Below, in pieces: positions 40,385 to 50,943 of a stretch of 64,000 nt of DNA. Under the pieces are notes generated by a model, which was not told the origin of the DNA, searched no databases, and saw only the letters and a list, made by a program, of their open reading frames with translations. The stretch is from assembly GCF_026262505.1 (NCBI RefSeq), contig NC_067207.1, forward strand, positions 11,314,082 through 11,378,081, given 5' to 3'. The position numbers and the translations under genes are program-made. Position 1 is the stretch's first letter. Each line of letters starts with the position of its first letter. Source of the DNA: Trichomonas vaginalis G3. Lineage: Eukaryota; Parabasalia; Trichomonadida; Trichomonadidae.

Positions 40385-40589
40385 TTAAAAATTTTCAAAA
40401 TTGTAAGACATTTACACTCAGCCCATACATAATGAAATAAAAAAAATAAACTTTAAAAATTCATGTCTTACATTTATGAAAATTTATTTTTATTTTGTAT
40501 GAAACCGATTTTAAAAATTTATGAATAATTTATAAAAAGTTTTTATTCCTACAATTCCTATATTACCATTAATAAAAAGAATATATTTT
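40385..40589. repeat. Polinton left TIR, inner part
   Basis: Continuation of the left TIR after the nested Mutator-like element, starting with the second TTAA copy (40385-40388). It matches the complement of 60881-61080, including the GTAAGACATTTACACTCAGC stretch. Total TIR length is about 0.36 kb. Confidence 0.88.
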
Positions 40590-40788
40590 ATAATAGTTTC
40601 ATTTCGAACATGTTAAAATTTATCTGCATTTCGAAAAATTTTATTATAAATGATAATATAATTTATTAAATTAATATATAACTTATGAATTTTTACTTTT
40701 TGTATGAAATAAAATTTAGTATTAATAAAGTTATAAAATAAATTGGTGCATGTTAGATGTAAATAAGATATAAAAAGGTGTTTATGAA

Positions 40789-41124
40789 TACTTTAGCAGA
40801 ACTTCTACTGGTAGAGTTTATACTGGCAGAACTTCTACTGGTAGAGTTTATACTGGCAGAACTTCTACTGGCAGAACTTCTACTGGTAGAGTTTATACTG
40901 GCAGAACTTCTACTGTTTCCCTCAAAATTGAATACTTTAGCAGAACTTCTACTGGTAGAGTTTATACTGGCAGAACTTCTACTGGTAGAGTTTATACTGG
41001 CAGAACTTCTACTGGCAGAACTTCTACTGGTAGAGTTTATACTGGCAGAACTTCTACTGGTAGAGTTTATACTGGCAGAACTTCTACTAGTAAAGCTTCT
41101 ACTGGCAGAATTTCTACTGGTTAT
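40789..41124. repeat. 15-bp minisatellite in the Polinton left arm
   Basis: About 22 tandem 15-mers alternating GCAGAACTTCTACTG and GTAGAGTTTATACTG, with one interruption at about 40916-40938. Open on both strands only because 15 is a multiple of three, so the two ~130-codon frames are not taken as genes. Confidence 0.85.
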
Positions 41125-41271
41125 ATATGGTGTCAATTTTTTAAAAAATTTTGAATTCAATGAGTTATATCAAAAATAAAATTCTTGAATAGAGTAAAAA
41201 AATTTAAATAATTTATTTAAATATTTTCTTCTGACATTTTTGAATAATTTATTTTTTTAATTCGTAAGAAA

Positions 41272-41751
41272 ATGAGTGGATCAAGATTCGTAACCGTCAA
41301 TCAATTAATGGATGCTCTTTCACCAATTCTTGAAAATGTTAAACAAGTAGATGTTTATTTCGATGATTATGTAGAAAGTTTATATTATAAAGGTAAACAT
41401 AATATTAAACCCATTGCTTTTGCATTTGATAATAAATTAATTGAAAATGCAAAAATTTGGGAATTAATTCCAGATATTGAATATATAACGAATATAACTA
41501 ATAAATGGTTCAAACGAATTCCAACCACAAAAGTTCTTTGTAAATTAATGATCAAAACCGAGGCCAAAGAATTTCATGAATTTACATATCATCCAAATAA
41601 AGTTTCAGAACTAGAAAATGAAAAACTTCAGAAAAAATTAAACGATAGACTTTCAAATGATCGTATTGAAAAAATAAATAAACTAGCAGAAGTTGCATTT
41701 AATAATGAAATATTTGATGAATATAACCTTGAACTCAGTGATGGGCTTTAA
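41272..41751 (+). CDS. Polinton protein, unknown (159 aa)
   Basis: First gene of the Polinton left arm, preceded by a T-rich tract (TTTATTTTTTTAATTCG) as at other gene starts of this element. It begins MSGSRFVTVNQLMDAL; no known domain recognised. The C-terminal third is charged and helical. It converges on the next minus-strand gene, the two stop codons sharing TTAA at 41748-41751. Compact stop overlap supports both as real genes. Looks whole. Structural or early function cannot be told. Confidence 0.55.
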   Translation: MSGSRFVTVNQLMDALSPILENVKQVDVYFDDYVESLYYKGKHNIKPIAFAFDNKLIENAKIWELIPDIEYITNITNKWFKRIPTTKVLCKLMIKTEAKEFHEFTYHPNKVSELENEKLQKKLNDRLSNDRIEKINKLAEVAFNNEIFDEYNLELSDGL

Positions 41752-42128
41752 GGACCCGGGCTCAACGAGTCATGATTTATGAAATCAATAATTTGATTTA
41801 TTCGCTCTTCAATAATTTCTATTCTTTTTGTTAAATCATCTATTTTCATTAATGAGGTGATTCTTGATTGAGGAATAGATTTCAAACTAACCACTCCTTT
41901 TATTTTTGAAATTTTGAATCCATCAACTTTAAACATTTTATTCAATTTACACGTTGTCAATTCTTCAAATAATTTTTTATTATTAGCATAATAGTCATTA
42001 AATTCTTCAACAGATGAAAAAATTTTTATTTCAGTAATTGGTTTAACAACGTTTATTTTTTGTTGAACATTTTCACTTTCATTTATTTCTTCCTCCTCTG
42101 TTTCATTTATTTTTAAAATTGGTTTCAT
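41748..42128 (-). CDS. Polinton protein, unknown (126 aa)
   Basis: Acidic N-terminus (INETEEEEINESE), then a central basic segment (LNKMFKVDGFKISKIKGV) and a helical C-terminus of the coiled-coil type (LTKRIEIIEERINQIIDF). The start is preceded by TTTTTATTTAATGATAAATG, the T-rich start context of the element. The only minus-strand gene in this part of the left arm. Looks whole; function unknown. Confidence 0.5.
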   Translation of the reverse strand: MKPILKINETEEEEINESENVQQKINVVKPITEIKIFSSVEEFNDYYANNKKLFEELTTCKLNKMFKVDGFKISKIKGVVSLKSIPQSRITSLMKIDDLTKRIEIIEERINQIIDFINHDSLSPGP

Positions 42129-42194
42129 TTATCATTAAATAAAAATTAGAATATAAGTGATGAAATATATTTTTTAATTAATATTAAATCAGAA

Positions 42195-42416
42195 ATGGCG
42201 GCAGGATTCTTTAAAAAATTATGGGATGGAATTAAGAAAGCGGGTTGGGTTCATAAAAATATTATTAAACCCGTTGCAAACTTTTTGGCACCAGTAGCGA
42301 AAACGGCAGGAACTATCATAGGTGGAGTATTAGGTACTAAAGCAGGTAATCCGGCGATGGGAGCACAAGCAGGTAACGCAATTGGTGGAATGCTGAAGGA
42401 ATACTTAATAAAATAG
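42195..42416 (+). CDS. Small glycine-zipper/amphipathic Polinton protein
   Basis: 73 aa: a basic amphipathic N-terminus (MAAGFFKKLWDGIKKAGW) followed by a Gly/Ala-rich hydrophobic segment (TAGTIIGGVLGTKAGNP, AGNAIGGML) typical of a glycine zipper. Small proteins of this kind next to capsid genes in adenoviruses, virophages and Polintons are minor virion or membrane-disrupting proteins (compare adenovirus pVI and pX); that role is by analogy. A degraded relative with the same MAAGFFK start lies on the opposite strand at about 42444-42664. Looks whole. Confidence 0.6.
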   Translation: MAAGFFKKLWDGIKKAGWVHKNIIKPVANFLAPVAKTAGTIIGGVLGTKAGNPAMGAQAGNAIGGMLKEYLIK

Positions 42417-42443
42417 GGGTAGATAGTGGAAAAATAAATAAAT

Positions 42444-42664
42444 ATTATTTTTATCTTAGTATCGGTTGAAGTCTTTGATAAACTTTTTCTCCTTTATTTA
42501 ATATTTCTCTTATTGGGGCAGCTTTTGGCGTTATTGATTCAGCAACGTCACTAATTGCTTCTTTATTCTTAAATATCCAATTTGCTCCTTTCTTCATTGT
42601 TTCCCAAACTTTATGCGCTCCTCTTTTTACTTTATCCCATAATTTTTAAAGAATCCTGCAGCCA
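42444..42664 (-). pseudogene. Degraded relative of the small glycine-zipper protein
   Basis: Minus-strand region beginning with the same MAAGFF start and carrying Lys/Trp-rich and Ala-rich segments similar to the gene at 42195-42416. Broken. Its inverted arrangement next to the intact copy suggests duplication within the element. Confidence 0.45.
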
Positions 42665-42734
42665 TAGTTGATTATTTCATTAAAATTAAAAATTCATTTT
42701 CATCTTTTAATTTTGATTTTTTATTTATTAATAA

Positions 42735-44375
42735 ATGACGACTAACTATTTGGTGCCAAACACTAAACCGATTAATGGAAATGTGTTTCATTCATTCGAA
42801 AAGATAAATGAAATATTCGCAAAGAATGACGGTAGAAGATATTATAGAGAACTTGAAAGTTCATGCTATGACTCTGATGCTCCATATTTTGATGATAAAC
42901 AAACTCATTTAAGAATTACAAATCCGGCTCATGATGTGAACCAATTAGGTGACACATATATTAAACGCAAAGTTAAAGCAACTCTAGTTTCAAATAAAGC
43001 TTTCACATGTGATGCCGCTTTTAAATGCATGCGTTTATTCGTTGGTTACAAATCATCAAATCAAAGCTTTAAACAATTAGAAGTAGAAACCGAAAGAGGT
43101 GATGCCGGTTATCTTCAGATGGATTGCGCCCGTGAATCTTTCGCATTTGCAACATATAAACCAAAATCAGAAAGGAAAGTTAAAAAGTTTGTTCATTCGT
43201 TATATAATAATGTTCAAAAATATGATAACTCAGTATGTGGTAAATATATTGACCCTTCAGAAGTTTTCAAGAAAGCAAATGAAGAAGTTGATGTCACTTT
43301 TGATATGATTATTCCGGTAAATGATTTGTTAGCATTTCAGGCGTTCGATGATTATCCTAAATCATTTGGTGAAATCATTCTTAAATATTATGTTTTCAGG
43401 GATACTTTAGTATTTTGTCAGGTTGACCCGTTAAGAGTTGCTGATTTACAAAATTACGTTTATGAAAAGATAACTGATGAAAATTATGAAAAGATTATGA
43501 ATCATGTTTATAAATATGATCGCAAATTCCAACAAATCGGACTTCCTGCCAAATTAATTACAAGCTTAGCCGCTACATCTGCTGACGCAACAGTTGATGA
43601 CGTTATTATTTCATGCACAAAGATGGAAGTTTTAGAGGATAAATGCATTACACCAGGATACGGTTTAATTGAAGAATCAGTTAAAGCAATACCACGTTTA
43701 TTCAGTAAGGAAGATCCATTCATGATTCCAGCTCAACATATTGACGTTCGTTCACTAAATGGAGGTTGCATCACTCCTGAAGGTATTAGCTCAGATTTCT
43801 CATACGCTCTTCATAATGTTACAGATGTTGTGTTAACATTTCCGAAGAATGCAATGCAAAGAACAGTTTTAGAAAATCCAATGCTTCGAGGTCTTCAGGT
43901 CACTATAGATTCCAGAAACTTCCCCGATCAAGCGATGACCACAGTGGGTGACATATTCTTTACACGTATGCTTCAAGCTTCTGATTTAGATGGAGTGAAT
44001 GAATGCACGGAAGAATACGAGGACTCATTAACTAGACCACTGAATGATGATAATGGCACACCATTAGCTAGAACATGGAAAGACCAAACTTCATTCTTAT
44101 GCACTATTCCAGTTCAACGTGATGGAGCGGGTATATTCTTTGATGGATTAGAAACTTTCAACTCACAAGTTACAGTACAAGTGAAAGCTTATCCAATCAT
44201 TCAGGGTGAAAATGACACTTACTGTTCAAAGGTGACAAATCCTCCTCAGGTTTGGTTTACTAGGACTACATATTGGACATGGACACCGGATGAAGGTTTG
44301 AAATATCATCCAACAGGTACACCACCACAGTATAGAAGTTCATATGATGAAATATTGATGAATAGAAATGTTTAA
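42735..44375 (+). CDS. Probable Polinton major capsid protein
   Basis: 546 aa, the longest left-arm gene, in the position of the capsid gene between the small virion protein and the packaging ATPase. Composition is beta-rich with few charged helices, as expected for a double jelly-roll capsid. It ends in aromatic-rich strands (PQVWFTRTTYWTWTP). Residues such as MIIPVNDLLAFQAFDDYPKS resemble the regularly spaced strands of such proteins. I assign it mainly by size, context and composition; no sequence signature is decisive. It would form the hexon-like shell of virions. Looks whole. Confidence 0.6.
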   Translation: MTTNYLVPNTKPINGNVFHSFEKINEIFAKNDGRRYYRELESSCYDSDAPYFDDKQTHLRITNPAHDVNQLGDTYIKRKVKATLVSNKAFTCDAAFKCMRLFVGYKSSNQSFKQLEVETERGDAGYLQMDCARESFAFATYKPKSERKVKKFVHSLYNNVQKYDNSVCGKYIDPSEVFKKANEEVDVTFDMIIPVNDLLAFQAFDDYPKSFGEIILKYYVFRDTLVFCQVDPLRVADLQNYVYEKITDENYEKIMNHVYKYDRKFQQIGLPAKLITSLAATSADATVDDVIISCTKMEVLEDKCITPGYGLIEESVKAIPRLFSKEDPFMIPAQHIDVRSLNGGCITPEGISSDFSYALHNVTDVVLTFPKNAMQRTVLENPMLRGLQVTIDSRNFPDQAMTTVGDIFFTRMLQASDLDGVNECTEEYEDSLTRPLNDDNGTPLARTWKDQTSFLCTIPVQRDGAGIFFDGLETFNSQVTVQVKAYPIIQGENDTYCSKVTNPPQVWFTRTTYWTWTPDEGLKYHPTGTPPQYRSSYDEILMNRNV

Positions 44376-44424
44376 AATTATAAATTTATTTTTGATTAAA
44401 TGGATTTAAATTCATCCACCCCTT

Positions 44425-45222
44425 ATGAAGAATTACAGAGTATATAATACATACGTAGATGATATGATTAATGAAGCATTGAGTGATAATAGAAATGCTC
44501 TATCTAAGGAAAAATTAATGAAAATTCCATATTCTGAATGTTATTTAAATTCAATCACTGCAGCAATTGGTAAACAAAATAAAGGTAAAACATTAACGAT
44601 ATTAAAACAAATTATCATTATTGCTAACACTTCCCCCTATTCACATGTGTTAATTTATATCAACCGTTCAGGTTCACCTTCAGATGATACATTTGAATCT
44701 TTAAAGCATTTAATCAAAATTCCAATTATTTATTTATCACAAGAAGAAGCAGAAGATTATTTAAAAAACTTTTTAATGTATAAAGAATTATATAATACAA
44801 TCAAGAAGCAAGGATTAGAGGATAAAATTATTGATAAACAACGGGATGAATTATTTGAAACACTTTCTATTTCAAATTTTGATAAAGAATTTTTGCATTC
44901 ACTAATTTTTCTAGATGATGCCGTGAAATCAAAACTAATAACAAATGAGAAATCATATTTTAATCATTATTAACTCAATGTCGACACATTCAGTGTTCAT
45001 TCTTTATGGCTGTTCAATATTTCAAAGCATTAAGCACAAACATTAAATCAAATCTATCAACCTTTTCATTTTCAGTGGTTTTAGTCGTCAACAGTTGAAC
45101 GTTATGCTTTATCAAGTGAATTTACCAATGAGCATTAATGAACTTTACACACAATATCAACAATTAGGAGAACATGGAAAAATAATAGTTGATTTAAATA
45201 AAGGAAGTGTTAAATTTGATTA
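44425..45222 (+). pseudogene. Polinton packaging ATPase (FtsK/A32-like), broken
   Basis: A32-like genome-packaging ATPase directly after the capsid gene, its normal place. Walker A GKQNKGKT near residues 50-57 and Walker B LIFLDDA near 159-165 are visible, with the intervening helical region expected for the family. The region from the start to about 45222 retains coding character, but the gene is broken. Confidence 0.7.
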
Positions 45223-45263
45223 ACTTTTTATGATTAATTTTTATTTTTTATTTATAATTAAAC

Positions 45264-46162
45264 ATGACAGAAATAGCAAATCTTCTACAGGTTCCATTAA
45301 AACAAGGGACAAACAAAAAGGGTGCATATAATAGAACTATGAAAGTTCCAGACGGAATGAAAGAATTAGTCCACATTGTTGCCGGTCTTCAAAAGGATGT
45401 TAAACAAATGAGAAACGTTTTAACATTACCAGAAGCTCAAGCATATGCCAAACGTCATGGACCAAATTGGGAAGCACACGAAGCAGACATTACAGGTCCA
45501 AATGGAAAACCTGATGGTATAAATGAAGTTTTCGTTACTGATGGTCAAGGAAATATTAAAGTCATAAATGTGTATAAATTAACAATGACGGATTATCCTA
45601 AACGTAAAGCATATAATGAACGTTATCCTATGCAATTTGATGAAAATGGAAAAGCTGTTAAACAATACATTGGAGAAGGTGAAAATGGTCCAATTAATTC
45701 ATACCGTCATAATCCATATTCTTATTTCAATGAAGAATTAAATGCTATTGAAGAGGGACCGGATGGATTACCCAATATGTTAATCAGTTTGATGGTCAAT
45801 ATGCAAATTTGAGACCTGAAATTCCAGCTAAGAAATTCTTTAAAGTTGCTTTATTCGATCCAGTGTTCAATGAACAGAAAGAAGCAATGAAAGCAGAATT
45901 TAAACCAATTCAAGTGGCAAGAATTTCTTCATCTTCACTTTCAGAAGCGTTCAAGGAATTGATAAAGAAACCACTTTATTCTCAACAAGGTTATAACTTT
46001 GATTTAATTAAAGAAAGTGATAGACGTAAATTAGAAAAATCAGATGGTTTTAAGAATGCATGTAATGAAATGATTAAAGATATTGTAAATGATAAAATAA
46101 GACTGGAAGAAACTCAAAGCAATATCAATAACATAATTGGTGCAGTTACAAAGAAAGTATAA
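45264..46162 (+). pseudogene. Polinton virion-type protein, unknown, broken
   Basis: Coding region of about 300 codons in the virion gene block, preceded by TTTTATTTTTTATTTATAAT. The first half contains [19 protein letters not shown] and a Gly/Asp/Asn-rich segment ([14 protein letters not shown]), the second half is Lys-rich and helical. No family recognised. Position suggests a minor virion protein. Broken. Confidence 0.5.
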
Positions 46163-46246
46163 GCAAACAAGGATGAACCTTGGGATATTACCGTAACAAC
46201 TAAATAAAACTTTAAATATATTTTTCTTTTTTTTATTCAATTATAA

Positions 46247-46402
46247 ATGAGAAGACGTTTCACAAGTCAAAAGAACACAAACGCAAAAGCAGAGATTACG
46301 GTTGGTTATAACGTAAATGATGATAAATCACGAATTATTCAAAATGTTAAAGTTAATGTTAGCCCTGAATTAACAAGGTCAGCAACACACCAAATTTATT
46401 AA
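46247..46402 (+). CDS. Short basic Polinton protein (51 aa)
   Basis: Begins MRRRFTSQKNTNAKAEIT directly after the element's T-rich start context. Below usual length cut-offs, but start context and basic N-terminus support it. May be a core-type or minor virion protein. Uncertain. Confidence 0.4.
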   Translation: MRRRFTSQKNTNAKAEITVGYNVNDDKSRIIQNVKVNVSPELTRSATHQIY

Positions 46403-46442
46403 CTCGTGACTTACCGAAAAGAAGAGGAGCAAAATAAAGAAG

Positions 46443-46939
46443 ATGGAGACCCAATCATTTTATCTGAACCCGGTAAAGAACCCGTTGAAATCCCACTTAT
46501 CCAACATACCCCCACCTCTTTCATCAAACATCGAGAACCCAGGAATCTACGATTCCAGTCGCAATGCGCCATATAAAGTAGACATTAATTCTGAATTAAT
46601 GAAAATTTACCGTGATATAATAATTAATAATTATGATTCAATAATAAATTTAATTGACCAATCGGTTTAATTATTTTACCTTATGAATCATTAATTCACA
46701 TTATCGCCATTCTTTGTGATGTTCAAGATTCAGACGTTAAGATTCAATTTTTCATAGATGATGAGGTTTCATGCTGCGGAACAGTTGCAAAAATAAATCC
46801 TATAAAGGATATTAGCACAATTAAGATATCAAAGAACGGAACAACAACTGAACTTCATTTAACATATAATGATATTTATAATAAAATAGTTGATGAATAT
46901 AAAATATCACTTGAAAAATTCTTTGTTAAGGCTATTTAA
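46443..46939 (+). pseudogene. Polinton small coding pieces, unknown
   Basis: Plus-strand coding character over about 500 bases: a 75-codon frame starting METQSFYLNPVKNPL and further on a hydrophilic stretch with VSCCGTVAKINPIKD. No family recognised. Appears broken. Confidence 0.35.
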
Positions 46940-47448
46940 TATTCAAGCATTAACATTATCGAATAATAATCCTTTGAATCATAATCAATAATAATTGACC
47001 TTTCACCAGTTTCTATCGTTTGTTTTATTTCTTTTTGTTCCCCACTATCTGGATCGGTCATTGTAATTGTTTTTGTTATAGTATCAGCTTTATCTTTAAC
47101 TTCAATCTTTTTTCCATCAGGATATTTAAACCAAAATTCCAAAAATTCGATATTGTCAATCTGTTCATATTTTAATCTATCAATTACATTTTTAATACCA
47201 TCTGAAAATCTTATGAAATGGTCATTATATGGGTTTGATTGAACTAAATTTGAATGAAGTGAAATATAACCTGTTGATGAATATGACATTGACTCATATT
47301 TTCTGAAAACACTAAAATTTATAACATGAATGAATTTCTTATTCGTTGAATTTATGAATTCTTGAGGTAATCTTATTCTAGTTTTATTTATCACTGGAAA
47401 ATAACGCTTTACCATATTTTTAATCGTAATAAAAATGTCAATTATCAA
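46936..47448 (-). CDS. Polinton protein, unknown (170 aa)
   Basis: Minus-strand frame within the left arm. It starts with a hydrophobic-basic segment (MIIDIFITIKNMVKRYF) and is beta-rich in the centre (FIRFSDGIKNVIDRL, FLEFWFKYPDGKKIEV), with a Thr/Glu-rich end (DTITKTITMTDPDSGEQ). Beta-rich composition and context suggest a minor capsid or penton-like protein, but no signature is visible. Looks whole as a frame. Confidence 0.45.
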   Translation of the reverse strand: MIIDIFITIKNMVKRYFPVINKTRIRLPQEFINSTNKKFIHVINFSVFRKYESMSYSSTGYISLHSNLVQSNPYNDHFIRFSDGIKNVIDRLKYEQIDNIEFLEFWFKYPDGKKIEVKDKADTITKTITMTDPDSGEQKEIKQTIETGERSIIIDYDSKDYYSIMLMLEY

Positions 47449-47517
47449 TATTATTTCGAATAATACTGTGAATTAAATTTAACAGTTAGCGGAATTTATA
47501 ATGTTACTCTCGTTTCT

Positions 47518-48144
47518 GTGAGTGGTAAATTTAATCCCATTCTTTTAGACCCTTCAGATTATATATCATTTATTAAAGATGACCTTGAAAAAACGTATGA
47601 TATGTATATAAATAATGTGATAGCGAAATGGGATATTAACATGATTTTAAGTTATTTAAATGAATCATTTATCGTATGGTATGAAGAAAATTTTAAATCA
47701 AAACCTGATAAACTTTTTGAACTTGATGAAATAAATAACCTTATTAAATTTCCGCTGAAAATTAAATTTTGTACTCCTCATCTTCGTTCATTGTTGGGGA
47801 TATTAAATTTTGAAAAAGATGTTGGGGATGTTTTGTATTCTGACACTGGTTCCAATTTCATTTTAATCAAATGTGATAAAGTTAATACCCCAATGAGATT
47901 TTCACATCAAACATTAGACCCTAACTCTTACCCATCAATACAAAACATTTTATCCATCAACTTAAACACATTTTCTTTATCATATCCGTTTCAATTATCC
48001 GGGAATTCATTTATTCTTCATTCAAAAGATTTATCAAATATTAAATTTAGAATAACTGACCTATTTGATTGTGATTTAGAATTCATGAATGAAATATTAT
48101 GGCAATTTCAAATAGAAAAAATAGCTGATGAGATAACAGATTAA
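47518..48144 (+). pseudogene. Polinton protein, unknown (about 208 codons)
   Basis: Long plus-strand frame without an evident ATG start, so probably not whole. Contains PILLDPSDYISFIKDDLEKT, then beta-rich segments (FKIKFCTPHL-like, GSNFILIKCDKVNTP, FQLSGNSFILHSKDLS). Possibly a penton-type or minor capsid protein by composition and position next to the fibre gene. Low certainty. Confidence 0.4.
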
Positions 48145-48281
48145 ATATTTATTTTTAAATCATAATAAATGATTAAACAACAGCAACCACACAACTTAAG
48201 GCACAAAGCACCCAGGTCCCTCAGACCATTACATACGCCATATATGCATATAATTCAAAGACGGCAGAACAAACGCAAAGG

Positions 48282-49070
48282 TTGAAATATGGAGATTTGG
48301 AGATAGTATTGAAAAATGACCATTTCGAATTCGTTTGCAAAGGTGGTGCAGTGATATCAAATATAAAAGAAATTTTATTTATGAATTCAAAAATTAAAGG
48401 AATAACGGATGATATAACATCAATTCCACCAGAAGAACAGAGATATTACGCATTAAATGCATTTCCTAAAGTTTTGAAGATTGGAAGATTTAATTTAAAT
48501 GAGGAATTCATAGAAGGTTTCCCCTAAATGACATAATGAAGAAGGCAAATTTGGTTTATGTGGATGAAAAAAGATAAGAAATTAAAGAAAGGTTGAATGG
48601 TATCATGAATGGACATCAAAGATTTTAAAAACTAAAGCTGATACAGATGGGTTTCAGGATGTTTAGACCTTAAAGCGGATAAAACATATGTTAACGATGA
48701 GTTAGAGAAGAAGGTGGATAAGGAATATGTGGCTAGTGAATTAAATAAGAAGGCAAATTTGTTTACGTTGATGAAAAAGATAAAAAATTAAAGAAATGGT
48801 TGAATGGTATCATGAATGGACATCAAAGATTTTAAAAACTAAAGCTGATACAGGATGGGTTTCAGGATGTTTAGACCTTAAAGCGGATAAGGAATATGTT
48901 AACGATGAGTTAAATAAGAAGGCAGATAAGGAATATGTGGATAGTGAGTTAAATAAGAAAGCTAATATATCATTTGTTAATGAAGAAATAAAACAATCAG
49001 AGGTCTATTTTACTCCACCATTTTTAAATTTTATGAAATCATCAGATAAAACTTTGATATAGATTCTTTT
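48282..49070 (+). pseudogene. Polinton fibre shaft region with tandem duplication, broken
   Basis: Coding remains of a fibre-like protein. A ~207-bp segment is tandemly duplicated (near 48590 and 48797). The later part encodes heptad-like units ADKEYVNDELNKK / ADKEYVDSELNKK, like trimeric coiled-coil shafts of phage tail fibres and bacterial adhesins. It is followed downstream by a receptor-binding type domain. Broken. Confidence 0.55.
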
Positions 49071-49490
49071 GAATGGATATGTTTCGATGGAGTGACACAT
49101 GTATTTATTTTATACAGCTGGAGCTCTTATTATTTTAAAACAAATGATTTTAAAAACTATGAATCATTTACTCCATCTGTTTTTGAATCCTGATACACAG
49201 AGCCAATCATTAATCCAAATAATTATATGTTGAATATAATAACGGTAAATTTATGGAATGATAACGGTTGGAGATGATTTTTACCCTTGTTATTCATTCG
49301 ATTGTATCCAATGGTCAAATGTAATTTAAATCAAGATGCTAAATTTAAATATTCAATAATCCTATTAGATGCGTTAATAAAAATGGGTACTAATTTATGA
49401 AGTCAATCAAATTTCATAGTGAGGATGGGTATAAATTATATATATGTTTAGTATGATGTCATCAGATTTGGAAATTGATTATACAAGTAA

Positions 49491-50420
49491 GTGGTATACA
49501 TTAACAACATGTATTTTATCCTACAAAATGATAAAATTTATAGATCATCTTCAATACAACAAGGTCAATTTGAACAAATTTTTCAAGCTGATGGAGACAT
49601 TGAAGCTTTATGTTATGGATCAAATGTTTATGTTCTCGTTTCAGGTGAAATGGTCTATTCATATCCTGTAAGTTATAACAGACATATTTATTTATCACAG
49701 GATTTATCAAATTGGGAATTGGTTTATTCATTCACTCCAAAACTTACTCAAAATTATAGATTTACAAATTTATTTTATATTGATGGGTATTTCATTGCTT
49801 TAGGATGTGGTGATTTAGTAAATATCAGTAGTGATGGAAGAAACTGGTCTGAAATCACAAAATTTCAAGATGTTAGAAAAGCAATTTTCAAAAATAATAC
49901 GTTAATATTGATAACAAGACCAGTTTTAAATACTCACCCAAATTCAATATTATATAATAAATTCAATATTCATAATGGATTAAATACAATTCTTGAGATG
50001 ATTTACCCCGTTGGTTCTATTTATACGTCAATGAACTCAACAAATCCAGCAACAGTTTTAGGTTTTGGTACGTGGAAGCAGATTGTAGATAAATTCTTAT
50101 ACTGTGCTAACTCTTCAAAGCAAACAGGAGGCTCAAAGAAAATAAATATTGAAAACCTTCCACCGCACACTCATACAGGAACGACAAACTTTTCTGGCGA
50201 CCATAGCCACTCATTAAGAGACCACCCATTATACAACTCAGAGTATGAAGCTGGCTATGACGTTTTATCTCCAGATTATAACCATTCAGCAAAAAAGACT
50301 TTTCGACAAACTGAACCAGGAGGAAATCATTCACATACTTTCACAACAAATCCAACAGGCTTGGGTGAAGATTATATGCCACCATTTATGACTGTATTCG
50401 CATGGTACCGCATTTATTGA
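49491..50420 (+). pseudogene. Polinton fibre tip: Asp-box propeller-like plus phage tail-collar domain
   Basis: About 309 codons with no ATG at the start, so the C-terminal part of a fibre. The first half has repeated YLSQDLSNWELVY and ISSDGRNWSEITKF units, which fit the Asp-box (SxDxGxxW) motif of sialidase-like propellers. The last ~130 residues are a phage short-tail-fibre/collar domain: YPVGSIYTSMNSTNPA, then FGTWKQI, TGGSKK, LPPHTHTG, HSHSLRD, HSHTF and the end DYMPPFMTVFAWYRIY. The HxH clusters in phage relatives bind metal inside the trimer. Such domains bind host surface receptors and are also known in giant viruses. The domain itself reads through to its natural C-terminus. Confidence 0.8.
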
Positions 50421-50519
50421 ATGAACTAAATATATTTTATGTCTGTAATTAATTAGGTAATGAAGTAATGGATGAACTGCAGAAATAAATTTTATCGTTA
50501 ATGTTTACGTTAATGGTTT

Positions 50520-50872
50520 CAGGTTATTCAATAATGACTTATTTTTGAAGAACTGAAGGTGTCACCAGGTCACCATGTGTCACCAGGTTAATTAACTTCT
50601 CTTAAAAATGTGACAACATGACATTTTGACAACATCATGGGTTATTCAATAATTAATTATTTTTGAAGAACTAAAGGGGTCACCAGGTCACCAGGTCACC
50701 AGGTTAATTAACTTCTCTTAAAAAATGTGACAACATGACATTTTGACAACATCATGGGTTATTCAATAATGACTTATTTTTGAAGAACTGAAGGTGTCAC
50801 CAGGTCACCATGTGTCACCAGGTCATTTATCTTCTCTGAAAAAATGTGACAACATGACATTTAGACAACATT
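50520..50872. repeat. ~117-bp tandem repeats, left of the Polinton primase-helicase
   Basis: Three direct copies (period about 117) with GTTATTCAATAAT, GAAGAACTGAAGGTGTCACC, GGTTAATTAACTTCTCT and GTGACAACATGACATTTTGA. Related to 35391-35762 in the nested element and inverted at 53279-53560. The repeats contain short GTCACC runs and a TTAATTAA palindrome. Possible replication origin. Confidence 0.88.
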
Positions 50873-50943
50873 TACGAAAATTTGATGCAGTCCAAAAATA
50901 AAGTTAGTTTTAAAATTATTTTTATTTTTTTATTCCTATATAA

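Noticed and set aside
40753-41179. Two ~130-codon frames on opposite strands over the 15-bp minisatellite
   Set aside because: Both are open only because the repeat length is a multiple of three. No start context and no non-repeat sequence of note.
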